Positions 7,706 through 14,588 of a DNA stretch of 16,389 nt are shown here, in pieces (within the stretch, counting starts at the first letter, position 1; each line of letters begins with the position of its first letter). Location: the NCBI GenBank assembly GCA_964565715.1, contig CAZMGG010000125.1:1-16389 (forward strand). The letters run 5' to 3'. The notes under the pieces were generated by a model that saw nothing but the letters and a program-made list of their open reading frames with translations, ran no database searches and was not told the DNA's origin. The translations under genes and the position numbers were made by a program. This stretch comes from CAZMGG01 sp964565715. GTDB lineage: Bacteria > Planctomycetota > UBA1135 > UBA2386.

Positions 7706-8202
7706 AGCACGCGGAAGTCGAACAGCAGCACCACCCGCGGCCGCTCCGACGTGTTGTTGACCTCGTGGATCTGGCTGCGGTCGAACATGACCACGCGGCC
7801 TTCCTCCCACTCCATCTTCTGGTCGGCGACGATCATCTCGCTGCCCGGCGGCACCAGCACGCCGAGGTGCAGCCGCTGCAGGTCGGGCCCGTAGTTGTCG
7901 GAATGGGGCAGGATGCGCGACTTCGGCCCGACCAGGGAGAAGCCCGCGTCCACCAGCCGCGGCAGCGACCGGATCATCGCCATGGTCTTCGGACAGCGCC
8001 GCTGGTTGCCGGGCAGATCCACCGGCAGGTAGGGCTCGCCCTCGAAGAACAGCGGGAACACCGACCACATGCCGGTGTAGCCGCCGGTCTCGGGCCAGGG
8101 CATGAAGTCGCGCTCGAGGTCGAGCTGGTCGAGCTCGGCGCGGACTTCGGGGAACGCCCGCTCGATGGCGGGGATGACGTCCTGGGTCAGGTCGAAGCGC
8201 AT
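7702..8202 (-). CDS. Aspartyl/asparaginyl beta-hydroxylase-family 2OG-Fe(II) oxygenase
   Basis: This 166-residue protein matches the compact bacterial aspartyl/asparaginyl beta-hydroxylase family (the group that includes LpxO), which uses 2-oxoglutarate, O2 and Fe(II). The conserved core is RILPHSDNYGP with H100-x-D102, then LQRLHLGVLVPPG, WEEGRVVMFDRSQIHEV with the distal H146, and RPRVVLLFD in which R155 probably binds 2-oxoglutarate. The H-x-D...H triad is complete, unlike animal AspH, which lacks the acidic ligand. There is no signal peptide, so it acts in the cytoplasm. Start is ATG 8202-8200, 37 bases after the peroxiredoxin stop; no good Shine-Dalgarno is visible. Its stop overlaps the GTG of the amidohydrolase-like gene. 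The substrate (free amino acid, peptide or lipid) is unknown. Confidence 0.9.
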   Translation of the reverse strand: MRFDLTQDVIPAIERAFPEVRAELDQLDLERDFMPWPETGGYTGMWSVFPLFFEGEPYLPVDLPGNQRRCPKTMAMIRSLPRLVDAGFSLVGPKSRILPHSDNYGPDLQRLHLGVLVPPGSEMIVADQKMEWEEGRVVMFDRSQIHEVNNTSERPRVVLLFDFRVL

Positions 8203-8239
8203 CGGGGTGGTCGCGGCAGCGGAAGCCTACCGCAACGGC

Positions 8240-8692
8240 CTACCGGGAGCCGCCGCCGAGTTCGGCCAGCACCTGCTCCGGGAAGGCGCGGGCGTCGACC
8301 TTGGCCCACCACTTCACGATGTGTCCCTTGCCATCGATCACCACGGCGGCGCGGCGGGCGCTGCCGGCGCTCGCATCGTCGGCAGCGCCGTAGGCGATCG
8401 CCAGCTTGCGGTCGGCGTCGCACAGCAGCGCGAACGGGAACTCGTGCTTCTTGCGGAACGCGGCGTTGGCCGCCTGGCTGTCCAACGAGGCGCCGAGCAC
8501 CACGGCCCCCTTCTGCTCGAAGTCGCGGATCCGGTCACGGAACCCGCAGCCCTGGGCCGTTCAGCCCGGGGTGTCGGCCTTGGGATAGAACCAGAGCACG
8601 ACGGTCTTGCCGGCGAACTCGGCCAGCGTGCGGACCTTGCCGGTCTCGTCGGGGACGGCGAAGTCGGGAGCCTTGGATCCTGGTTGCAGCAT
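8240..8692 (-). CDS. Selenocysteine-containing Bcp-type peroxiredoxin (in-frame UGA = Sec44)
   Basis: This is a thiol/selenol peroxidase of the bacterioferritin-comigratory (PrxQ/Bcp) type, which reduces hydroperoxides. Translation from ATG 8692 gives 150 residues with an in-frame TGA at 8563-8561 (codon 44). The context is FYPKADTPG-[UGA]-TAQGCGFRD, where the family has Cys in the P-x-x-x-T-x-x-C signature (P37, T41, position 44). The resolving Cys49 is five residues on, as in atypical 2-Cys Bcp proteins, and R114 fits the catalytic arginine. The frame stays open and family-like on both sides of the UGA to the TAG at 8240. A SECIS-like hairpin follows at 8525-8547. GGAGG (8704-8700) lies 7 bases before the ATG. 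The same frame is also continuous with the upstream peptidase, so a fusion is possible. A Cys-to-stop mutation or sequencing error is the alternative; the hairpin argues against it. Confidence 0.9.
8525..8547 (-). promoter_or_regulatory. bSECIS element directing Sec insertion at the UGA 8563-8561
   Basis: The RNA just 3' of the UGA folds, by hand, into a lower stem of five pairs (GCGGG with UCCGC, one G-U), a bulged U (8542), a three-pair upper stem (UCC with GGA) and a six-base loop GUGACC beginning with G (8538-8533). The loop starts 23 bases after the UGA. A bulged U plus a G in the first two loop positions, at this distance, is the known bacterial SECIS pattern recognised by SelB. Confidence 0.75.
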
Positions 8693-11600
8693 GACGGTGC
8701 CTCCGGCGGATGTCGCCGAACCTTCGCGGCGGGACTCGCTCCGGTCAAGCGTGCCGCCGCCCTTGCCCGGCGGTTCCGTCGCCGCCGGCGGGACCTCACG
8801 GCCGCCGCGCTCGGTGGCGGCTTCCACCGGCACCGCGGCCTCGGCGGGCTGGGCCGGCTGGGCGGCCTCGGCGGCGGCCTTGGCGGCGGCCGCCTTGGCC
8901 TCCTTCTCGGCCTGGTCGGCCTTGGCCTTGGTGATCGCGTGCCAGCTCGGCGCGTGCGGCAGCTTCTCCTTCTCGCGCTCGGCGTAGGGCACGCCGTGCT
9001 GCATCCAGTCCGGCTTCGGCGCGCCACGCAGGTGGTGGTCGAAGTACTCGGCCATGCGCCGGGTCCAGTCGCGCTTGTTCTGGGCCTTGGCGAGGCCGTG
9101 GTCCTCGCCCGTGTAGTTGAACAGGTAGGACTCCTTGCCCAGCCGGCGCAGCGCCATGAAGAACTCGATGCCGTTGGTCCACGGCACCGCGCCGTCCTGG
9201 TCGTTGTGCAGGATCAGCACCGGCGTCTGCACCTTGTCGGCGAAGAAGATCGGCGAGTTCTCCCAGAAGCGCATCGGGTACTCCCACGGCGTGCCGCCGA
9301 TGCGGCTCTGCGTGCGCTCGTACTGGAACTGCCGCGACACGCCGGTGCCGTAGCGGATGCCGCCGTAGGCCGAGATCATGTTGCTGACCGGCGCGCCGGA
9401 CTCGACTGCCTTGAAGATGTTGGTGCGGGTGACCAGGAACGCCGTCTGATAGCCGCCCCACGAGTGGCCGGCGGCGCCGATCCCGTTCGGATCGACGAAG
9501 CCCTGGGCGATCAGGTGCTGCACGCCCGACACCACCGCCTTCACGCACGACGCGCCCGGATAGCCCACCTCGTAGGTGATGTCCGGCATGAAGAACAGGT
9601 AGCCGTTGCTGACGTAGTAGCTGGCGTTGGGCGAGGTGCCCGCCGCCGGCGGCACGTAGCGGTGCAGGTTGTTGCTCATCCGCTCGTAGAAGTAGACCAG
9701 CATCGGGTGCTTCTTCGCCGGGTCGAAGCCGTCGGGCTTCACCAGGATGCCGCGGGCGGGCTTGCCGTCGCCGTCGATCCAGTGCACCAGCTCGGCCTTG
9801 CCCCAGCGGACCTCCTTCTGTTGCGGGTTCAACGCCGTCAACCGCACCGGGTCGGCGAAATCAGAGCCGCAGGTCCACAGGTCCGGCGACTCGGCGAACG
9901 TCTGCACCGTGAAGAACCAGCGGTCGGCCTTCTTCGCCTTCTGCACGCCCTCCAGGTTCTTGTCGATCTGGAACACCCGCACCGGCTTGCGCACCGCCTC
10001 CAGCCAGTCGCGGTAGAGCCCCTCGGCCATGGTGTCCTTGTTGGTGGCCGACAGCAGCAGCTCCGGGGGCAGGTGCTCGACGTCGCGGTCGCGGTCCACC
10101 GTCAGGTGGCGCAGCACGGTGCGGTTGGCGCGACCGAAGCCGTCGGTCACGCACACCGCCTCGCCGGTCTTCGGCGAGACCTGCCACAGGTCGAACTCGT
10201 CGTAGAGCACGACCGCGCCGTCGCCCTCGGTCCAGCCGGCCACGCCGAAGCTCGAATCGGCCTCGGGCCGGTCGTCGTCCTCGTTGGCCAGCACCACCGG
10301 CAGCTGCTCGGTCAGGTTGCGACGCTCGCCGGTGGCGACGTCGTAGGTGTGCCAGTGGCCGCCGACGAACCACAGCAGATAGCGGCCGGTGGGCGACGCC
10401 GAGGCGTTGCCGCGCAGCCGCTCCAGGATCCGCGTGCGCGAGCCGTCCAGGGTGTTGACCAGATACACGTCGCTGTAGCGGCCGTCCCAGCTGGTCAGCT
10501 TCTCGTAGGGCCGGCTGTCGGTGGCCAGCCCGCGGGAGCCGTCCGGCGTGATCAGCCGCACCGACTCGGTGACGTCGTCGGCGATCACCACCAGCCGGTC
10601 CTCGGCGCGGTGCCACACCGCCGAACGCGAGGTCGAGCGACGGCCGGCGCCACGCGCCTGCGCCGGCTGGATCGCGCCATCGTTCCAGTGCCACAGGTCG
10701 AGCAGCACCTTCTCCTCGGCCAGGATCTGCGGCGTCTCGGGCTCGGGCTTCGCCGTGACGCGGAACTCCAGCACCGAACCGTCCTTGCTGAAGCTGGCGC
10801 CGCCGCCGAGCTGGTAGCCCGCCGGGAAGCCGGCGGTCTCCTCGCCGATCAGGCGCCGGGCCGGCTCGAGGCCGCCCTCCCACAGATAGATGTCGCTCTT
10901 CGGCTTCTCGGCGGCGAAATCGGCCAGGTTGCTGGTGAACGCCATCGCCTTCTCGGCCTTGTCGAACGTGACGCCGCCGACGTCACAGACACCCGCCAGC
11001 ACGCGGATCGGCTTGCCGCCCTCGATCTGGTCGACGTGGAGCCCGTGGGCAACGGCCGCGTCGGGCTTCTTCTGGCAGGTGTGGTACCAGAGGTGGCTGC
11101 TCTTCCGGAACAGGCCGTAGGCGACGACGTGGTCGACGCGGCGCTCGGTGCCGGTGACGAGGTCGCGCAGCACCAGGGTCGAGCCCTCCTTGCGCTTCCG
11201 CTCCATCGGGTCGACGGGCGCAGCCGGCGCGCTGCCGCGCCCGGAACGGCCACCGCGGCCGCCGCGCGGACCTTCCACCGGCTGCGCCGCCGGCGGCTCG
11301 GTCTGCTCCGTCTTCTGCTCCGTCTTCTGCTCCGTCTTCGCGGCGCCCTCGCCGGCGGGCTTCTCGCCCTCCTTCTTCTCGCCTTCCTTGTTCTCGCCCG
11401 CCTCGGCCGCCTCGCTCGCCGACTCCAGGTGGTAGATCAGCCAGGGCGTCTCCTCGGGCAGGGTCCAGCCCTTCACCTTCTTGAGCGTCTCGGTCTTGCC
11501 GGAAGCCAGGTCCAGCACGGTGACCTCACCGCGCGCCGCCGACTCCTCGCCGCCGCCCGCGCCGCCACCGGGACCGCGCCGGCCGCCGCCCGCACCCGGG

Positions 11601-12085
11601 CCACCCGGGCCACCGGGTCGCCCGCCGCGCGCACCGGCCATCCGCTGCATCATCTCGGCGCGCCGTTCCTCGGCGCTGCCGGCGCCAGCACCGCCCGCCG
11701 GCTGCGGCCCCTCGCCCGCCGCGGGCTTCGGCTCCAGCGCCGCCTTCACCACCTCGGCGAGCTTCTTCTGCCGCTCCTCCTCCTGCGACCGGCCGATGCT
11801 GAACACCGCGAAGCGGCCGTCGGCGCTGAACCGCACGCCGCTGCCCCGCGGGAAGCGCCAGATCTTCGCGCCGCTCGTCTCCCGCACCTCCAGCACACCG
11901 TCCCCCACCGCCGGCGCGATCTGGTAGGCCACCCACTGACCGTCGGCCGACACCGTCGTGCCGCGCAGCGACTGCCACTGGTCGTAGTCGTCGTGGTTGA
12001 GGGGGCGCTGGGCGGGCAACGCCGCCGCCAGCAGCAACGCGAGGGAGAGACCGGTGCAGGACCGGAACCTGAGGTCATTCGGCAT
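8561..12085 (-). CDS. Secreted S9 (prolyl oligopeptidase-family) serine peptidase, open in frame into the peroxiredoxin
   Basis: This exported serine peptidase has an N-terminal beta-propeller and a C-terminal alpha/beta hydrolase domain. From ATG 12085 there is a signal peptide (residues 1-26, hydrophobic LSLALLLAAALPAQ), then propeller-like repeats (about 35-770) and the catalytic domain (about 775-1020). The triad is S875 in GHSWGG, D964 in DGAVP and H996 in GEDHGL. Two low-complexity insertions interrupt the propeller: Gly/Arg-rich (about 150-180) and Lys/Glu/Thr-rich with TEQK repeats followed by RGG motifs (about 225-285). After the hydrolase domain comes an Ala/Lys/Glu-rich linker (about 1050-1131). 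No stop codon follows it; the frame enters the peroxiredoxin at M1132 and first meets UGA after residue 1174. The product may thus be 1174 residues if UGA terminates, or 1281 with Sec. GGAG lies 8 bases before the chosen ATG; an upstream ATG at 12139 would bury the signal peptide. Confidence 0.92.
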   Translation of the reverse strand: MPNDLRFRSCTGLSLALLLAAALPAQRPLNHDDYDQWQSLRGTTVSADGQWVAYQIAPAVGDGVLEVRETSGAKIWRFPRGSGVRFSADGRFAVFSIGRSQEEERQKKLAEVVKAALEPKPAAGEGPQPAGGAGAGSAEERRAEMMQRMAGARGGRPGGPGGPGAGGGRRGPGGGAGGGEESAARGEVTVLDLASGKTETLKKVKGWTLPEETPWLIYHLESASEAAEAGENKEGEKKEGEKPAGEGAAKTEQKTEQKTEQTEPPAAQPVEGPRGGRGGRSGRGSAPAAPVDPMERKRKEGSTLVLRDLVTGTERRVDHVVAYGLFRKSSHLWYHTCQKKPDAAVAHGLHVDQIEGGKPIRVLAGVCDVGGVTFDKAEKAMAFTSNLADFAAEKPKSDIYLWEGGLEPARRLIGEETAGFPAGYQLGGGASFSKDGSVLEFRVTAKPEPETPQILAEEKVLLDLWHWNDGAIQPAQARGAGRRSTSRSAVWHRAEDRLVVIADDVTESVRLITPDGSRGLATDSRPYEKLTSWDGRYSDVYLVNTLDGSRTRILERLRGNASASPTGRYLLWFVGGHWHTYDVATGERRNLTEQLPVVLANEDDDRPEADSSFGVAGWTEGDGAVVLYDEFDLWQVSPKTGEAVCVTDGFGRANRTVLRHLTVDRDRDVEHLPPELLLSATNKDTMAEGLYRDWLEAVRKPVRVFQIDKNLEGVQKAKKADRWFFTVQTFAESPDLWTCGSDFADPVRLTALNPQQKEVRWGKAELVHWIDGDGKPARGILVKPDGFDPAKKHPMLVYFYERMSNNLHRYVPPAAGTSPNASYYVSNGYLFFMPDITYEVGYPGASCVKAVVSGVQHLIAQGFVDPNGIGAAGHSWGGYQTAFLVTRTNIFKAVESGAPVSNMISAYGGIRYGTGVSRQFQYERTQSRIGGTPWEYPMRFWENSPIFFADKVQTPVLILHNDQDGAVPWTNGIEFFMALRRLGKESYLFNYTGEDHGLAKAQNKRDWTRRMAEYFDHHLRGAPKPDWMQHGVPYAEREKEKLPHAPSWHAITKAKADQAEKEAKAAAAKAAAEAAQPAQPAEAAVPVEAATERGGREVPPAATEPPGKGGGTLDRSESRREGSATSAGGTVMLQPGSKAPDFAVPDETGKVRTLAEFAGKTVVLWFYPKADTPG
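8700..8704 (-). promoter_or_regulatory. Ribosome binding site supporting an internal peroxiredoxin start
   Basis: A perfect GGAGG sits 7 bases upstream of the ATG at 8692, inside the open frame shared with the peptidase. It supports separate translation of the peroxiredoxin even though no stop codon separates the two proteins. Shine-Dalgarno matches this good are rare in front of the other starts in the window. Confidence 0.6.
11302..11337. repeat. Three perfect 12-bp tandem repeats inside the S9 peptidase gene
   Basis: The unit TCTGCTCCGTCT occurs three times end to end and encodes TEQK-type repeats on the minus strand (about residues 251-262). It lies in a charged low-complexity insertion of the beta-propeller. 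In-frame units mean that slippage would change linker length without breaking the frame. Confidence 0.85.
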
Positions 12086-12191
12086 GGGGGCTGCTCCGAA
12101 GGGGACAAGGCCGCGCCGGGACGCGCGGCGAGGCAGCATCCTACGGACTCCGGGCAGCGGTGGTTGGCGGCTTCCTCACCTTGCCGGACGT

Positions 12192-12656
12192 TCAGCCCAG
12201 GGCCGCGGCCAGCCACGCGCGCAGCCAGGCCGTCCCCGCCTCGCCATCCGCCGCTGCCAAGGCCGTCCGGCGCAGTTCAGCCATCGGCGGCACGCCCCAC
12301 TTGGCCCTTTCGCTGTCCGTGGTGCCCGGCGCCACCTCCCCCGGCCACAGCCCGAACTTCTGCGGCCGGCCCTCGCACTGCCGCTGCCGGTCGAACGCCG
12401 CCGCCGCCAGCCTTCCCGCCGGCCGATGCCCGCCCATCGCCCGCTGCGCCAGTTCCAGCGCCAGGGCCACGTCGCGGGCATCGCCCCAGAGCAGCACGAA
12501 CGCGGCCGCGGCCAGCGCCGCCGGCTGGAGCCCCGCCGCCTGCGCCAGCACCGCCGCCCGCGCGCGCCGCACCGCGCCGCCACCTCCTCCCGCCGCCTCG
12601 GCGCGGGCCAGGGCCATCACTTCGTCGGCGGCGCTCGCGTTGCCCACGTGGCTCAC
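12192..12656 (-). CDS. Small DUF6624-like protein of unknown function
   Basis: This is a 154-residue, Ala-rich, soluble protein without a signal peptide. The middle and C-terminal part has the pattern AFDRQRQ-x-x-GRPQKFGLW, then a spacer, D-x-x-R and GVPPMAELR. This resembles the DUF6624-type pattern (a Q-x-x-G-x-P-Q-x-F/Y-G-T stretch followed by R...LGLPPL.E), whose function I do not know. The start is GTG 12656-12654, which overlaps the TGA of the upstream membrane-protein gene (GTGA), so the two are likely coupled. Alternative starts are GTG and ATG codons a few residues in. The gene ends 106 bases before the peptidase start, a gap in which I see no convincing promoter or terminator. That it is a real gene is supported by the overlap and the family-like motif; the family assignment is from memory. 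Confidence 0.7.
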   Translation of the reverse strand: MSHVGNASAADEVMALARAEAAGGGGGAVRRARAAVLAQAAGLQPAALAAAAFVLLWGDARDVALALELAQRAMGGHRPAGRLAAAAFDRQRQCEGRPQKFGLWPGEVAPGTTDSERAKWGVPPMAELRRTALAAADGEAGTAWLRAWLAAALG

Positions 12657-14344
12657 CGTCCCAGCGCCGGGGCCACCAGTCCGGCGAGCCGCCCGGCCCA
12701 CGCCGCCGGCTCCTCGCCGCCCTGGATCTCCAGCAGCGGCACCCCGTCGGCGGCCACGGTGCGCAGTTCGCCCAGCAGGTCCGCCGACAGCCCCGGCCCC
12801 GCCGCCAGCACCAACGCCACGCCCTTCTCGGCGCAATCGGCCCGCACGCGCCGCAGGATCGCCCGCAGGCCCACCGGCGTGCTGCGCGGCCCTTCCGGCC
12901 CCGGTCCCTGCCGGCCGATCCAGCCGCGCGGAGCGGCGAACGGCCCCAGCACCAGCCGATGCTCGCGCCACTCCGCGCTCGCACCGAGCCGCGCCGCCGC
13001 GTCGCCGCCGGGCACCGCCACCGCCTCGTCGGCGCCCACCCCGAACACCACCACCTTCGGCCGGAAGCCCCAGCCGAACAGATCGAACCACAGCCACTGC
13101 TGGTGCGCGTGGCCGTCCACCGTCGGCGACGCGATCACGTCGACCGCGCGCCCCCGCTCGTGCAGCGCGACCTTCAGCTGCACCTCGCCGTGCAGCTGCG
13201 GGTCCGCCGTCGCGGCCCACAGCAACTGGCCGCCCAGCAGGAACACCACCGGCCGCTCGCCACCCGTCGCGTGCACCTCCAGCGCGCCGTGCACCCGCCC
13301 GGCCAGCGCATCGGCCAGGCCCTCGCCGGCGGCGGGCCCGAAGACCAGGTCCACCGCCGGATGCTCCCGGTCCGCGGCCCGCGCATCCTCGCCCCGCACC
13401 GCCGCCTCCAGCAGCAGCACGACCGCGCCGAGCGCCATCGGCAGCAGCAGCAGCACGCGCACCTGCCACCGCCCGCGGCCCGGCAGCCAGTCGACCAGCA
13501 GCAGCGGCGCGAGGCAGAACGCCGCCAGCGCGATGCTGATCGGGTCGGGCACCGTCAGCGGCAGCAGCCGCGCGAACGCGACGCTCCGCCCGAGCAGCGC
13601 GCCGATCGGCAGCAGCGGCGCCAGCGCCCACAGCGTCGTCGGCCGCACGCCCAGCAATCGCGCCAGCAGCCCGAGTCCGAGCCCCACCAGCCCGCCCCAC
13701 CACCAGGCGAGCCCCCAGCCGTCGCCCGCCACCGGCGTGATGGTCAGGTTGTGCAGCAGCGCACGGCCGTTCCGCACGGCGAACGCGAAGCTGCCGTGGT
13801 CATCCACCGCCATCACCGCCGGCAGGGTCACCCCCGCGACGTTGGCCGTGAGCCGTGACCCCCGCCCCTGGATCCACACCGTGGCGCGGACGCCGGGCTC
13901 GACGGACAGCCCGCGACCGTCGCCGAACAGCGCCTCGTCGCGGTGCAGCCAGCCGTGGGCCGGATCCTCGTCCTGCTGTGGCGCCTCGCCACGCAGCCGC
14001 AGCACCTCGAAGCGCCCCTGGAACGGCAGGGCCACGCCCTGCACCGGCCGCGGTTCCACGCGGCGGATGAGCACGTCCAGTTCGGCGCCAGGTGACAGTT
14101 CCAGCTCGCACACGAGGTCGAAGTCGGCGAACAGCAGCGGGATCGGCCGCCAGTTGTCCGGCGTGACCACCACCGGCCTGCCTTCCGGCCGCGCCACCTG
14201 GAACACGTCGCGGTGCAACCCGGGCTCGTTCGGCCGGCTCTCCCGGCGCAGGCCAACCTGCGCGAGGAGCACGGCGAGGGCGCCGCACACGGCCACCCAG
14301 ACCAGGTTCAGGAGTGCGGAGGGAAGGCGGCGCTCTGCTTGCAC
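12653..14344 (-). CDS. Multi-pass membrane protein with degenerate SGNH-like C-terminal region
   Basis: This 563-residue protein has one N-terminal membrane segment (about 11-31), then an extracytoplasmic beta-rich domain (about 40-205) that alternates short strands and reads like a concanavalin/LamG-type sandwich. A cluster of three or four hydrophobic segments follows (about 210-313), then a soluble alpha/beta-like domain of about 230 residues (330-563). The last domain has features placed like SGNH hydrolase blocks (VDLVFGPAAGEG, VVFLLGGQ, VVVFGVGADEA), but the GDS serine and the Asp-x-x-His end are not recognisable, so if related it is probably inactive. The start is uncertain: GTG 14344 fits the N-terminal helix; there is no in-frame ATG nearby and no clear ribosome binding site. 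The 3' end overlaps the next gene (GTGA). I do not recognise a specific function. Confidence 0.75.
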   Translation of the reverse strand: MQAERRLPSALLNLVWVAVCGALAVLLAQVGLRRESRPNEPGLHRDVFQVARPEGRPVVVTPDNWRPIPLLFADFDLVCELELSPGAELDVLIRRVEPRPVQGVALPFQGRFEVLRLRGEAPQQDEDPAHGWLHRDEALFGDGRGLSVEPGVRATVWIQGRGSRLTANVAGVTLPAVMAVDDHGSFAFAVRNGRALLHNLTITPVAGDGWGLAWWWGGLVGLGLGLLARLLGVRPTTLWALAPLLPIGALLGRSVAFARLLPLTVPDPISIALAAFCLAPLLLVDWLPGRGRWQVRVLLLLPMALGAVVLLLEAAVRGEDARAADREHPAVDLVFGPAAGEGLADALAGRVHGALEVHATGGERPVVFLLGGQLLWAATADPQLHGEVQLKVALHERGRAVDVIASPTVDGHAHQQWLWFDLFGWGFRPKVVVFGVGADEAVAVPGGDAAARLGASAEWREHRLVLGPFAAPRGWIGRQGPGPEGPRSTPVGLRAILRRVRADCAEKGVALVLAAGPGLSADLLGELRTVAADGVPLLEIQGGEEPAAWAGRLAGLVAPALGR

Positions 14345-14356
14345 GATCGGCCGCGG

Positions 14357-14362
14357 ATCATA
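14357..14362 (-). promoter_or_regulatory. Weak candidate -10 element before the membrane-protein gene
   Basis: TATGAT (14362-14357, minus strand) matches five of six -10 consensus bases in otherwise GC-rich DNA, and lies 12 bases before the GTG start at 14344. Transcription would start only a few bases before the codon, so the message would be almost leaderless. No -35 match is present. The rest of the 110-base gap (14345-14454) shows only GC-rich palindromes. Confidence 0.2.
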
Positions 14363-14452
14363 GGTTTGCCGGCCGTGAGCAGAAACGATCTGTTGGCCCG
14401 CTCCGCCGCGCTGCCGGCCACCGTCGTCGGGTCTCGATCGGCCGGCCGGGCC

Positions 14453-14588
14453 GCTCACCTCGTCCGGATCGCCACCGCGTCGCTGGTGACGAAGCCGAAG
14501 GCGTTGCCGGCGCTGGAGCAGGCCGCCTGGGCATACACCTCCCAGCCGGCCAGCGCCGGGTTGAGCGGCATGGTGATCGACCGGCTGG
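14453..14588. repeat. 136-bp direct repeat, copy A (3' end of secreted-protein gene)
   Basis: This is identical to 16254-16389 except at four positions (14466, 14512, 14521, 14533), about 97 percent. It begins at the stop codon and covers the last 44 codons. All four differences are synonymous. Copy B runs into the window edge, so the true length may be greater. Confidence 0.95.

Noticed and set aside
8240..8503. An 87-residue stand-alone thioredoxin-fold gene starting at 8503.
   Set aside because: The homology to Bcp continues upstream across the UGA, including the resolving cysteine and the active-site loop, so this would lack its catalytic centre.
8561..8563. The UGA as a nonsense mutation making the peroxiredoxin a pseudogene.
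   Set aside because: It replaces exactly the one residue where Sec is functional, the frame is intact on both sides, and a SECIS-like hairpin follows at the right distance. It is not fully excluded without the genome's selenocysteine genes.
11302..11337. The 12-bp repeats as a CRISPR-like or mobile element.
   Set aside because: There are only three contiguous copies without spacers, in frame within a coding low-complexity region.
12192..13703. A 503-codon minus-strand gene overlapping the membrane protein.
   Set aside because: The first two thirds read the membrane-protein gene in the wrong frame. Only the last 155 codons (from GTG 12656) look protein-like.
8102..13858. A plus-strand open frame of 1918 codons.
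   Set aside because: It is antisense to five well-supported minus-strand genes with recognisable motifs. Its translation is low-complexity (Arg/Leu/His/Gly-rich) with no domain; long antisense frames are expected at this GC content.
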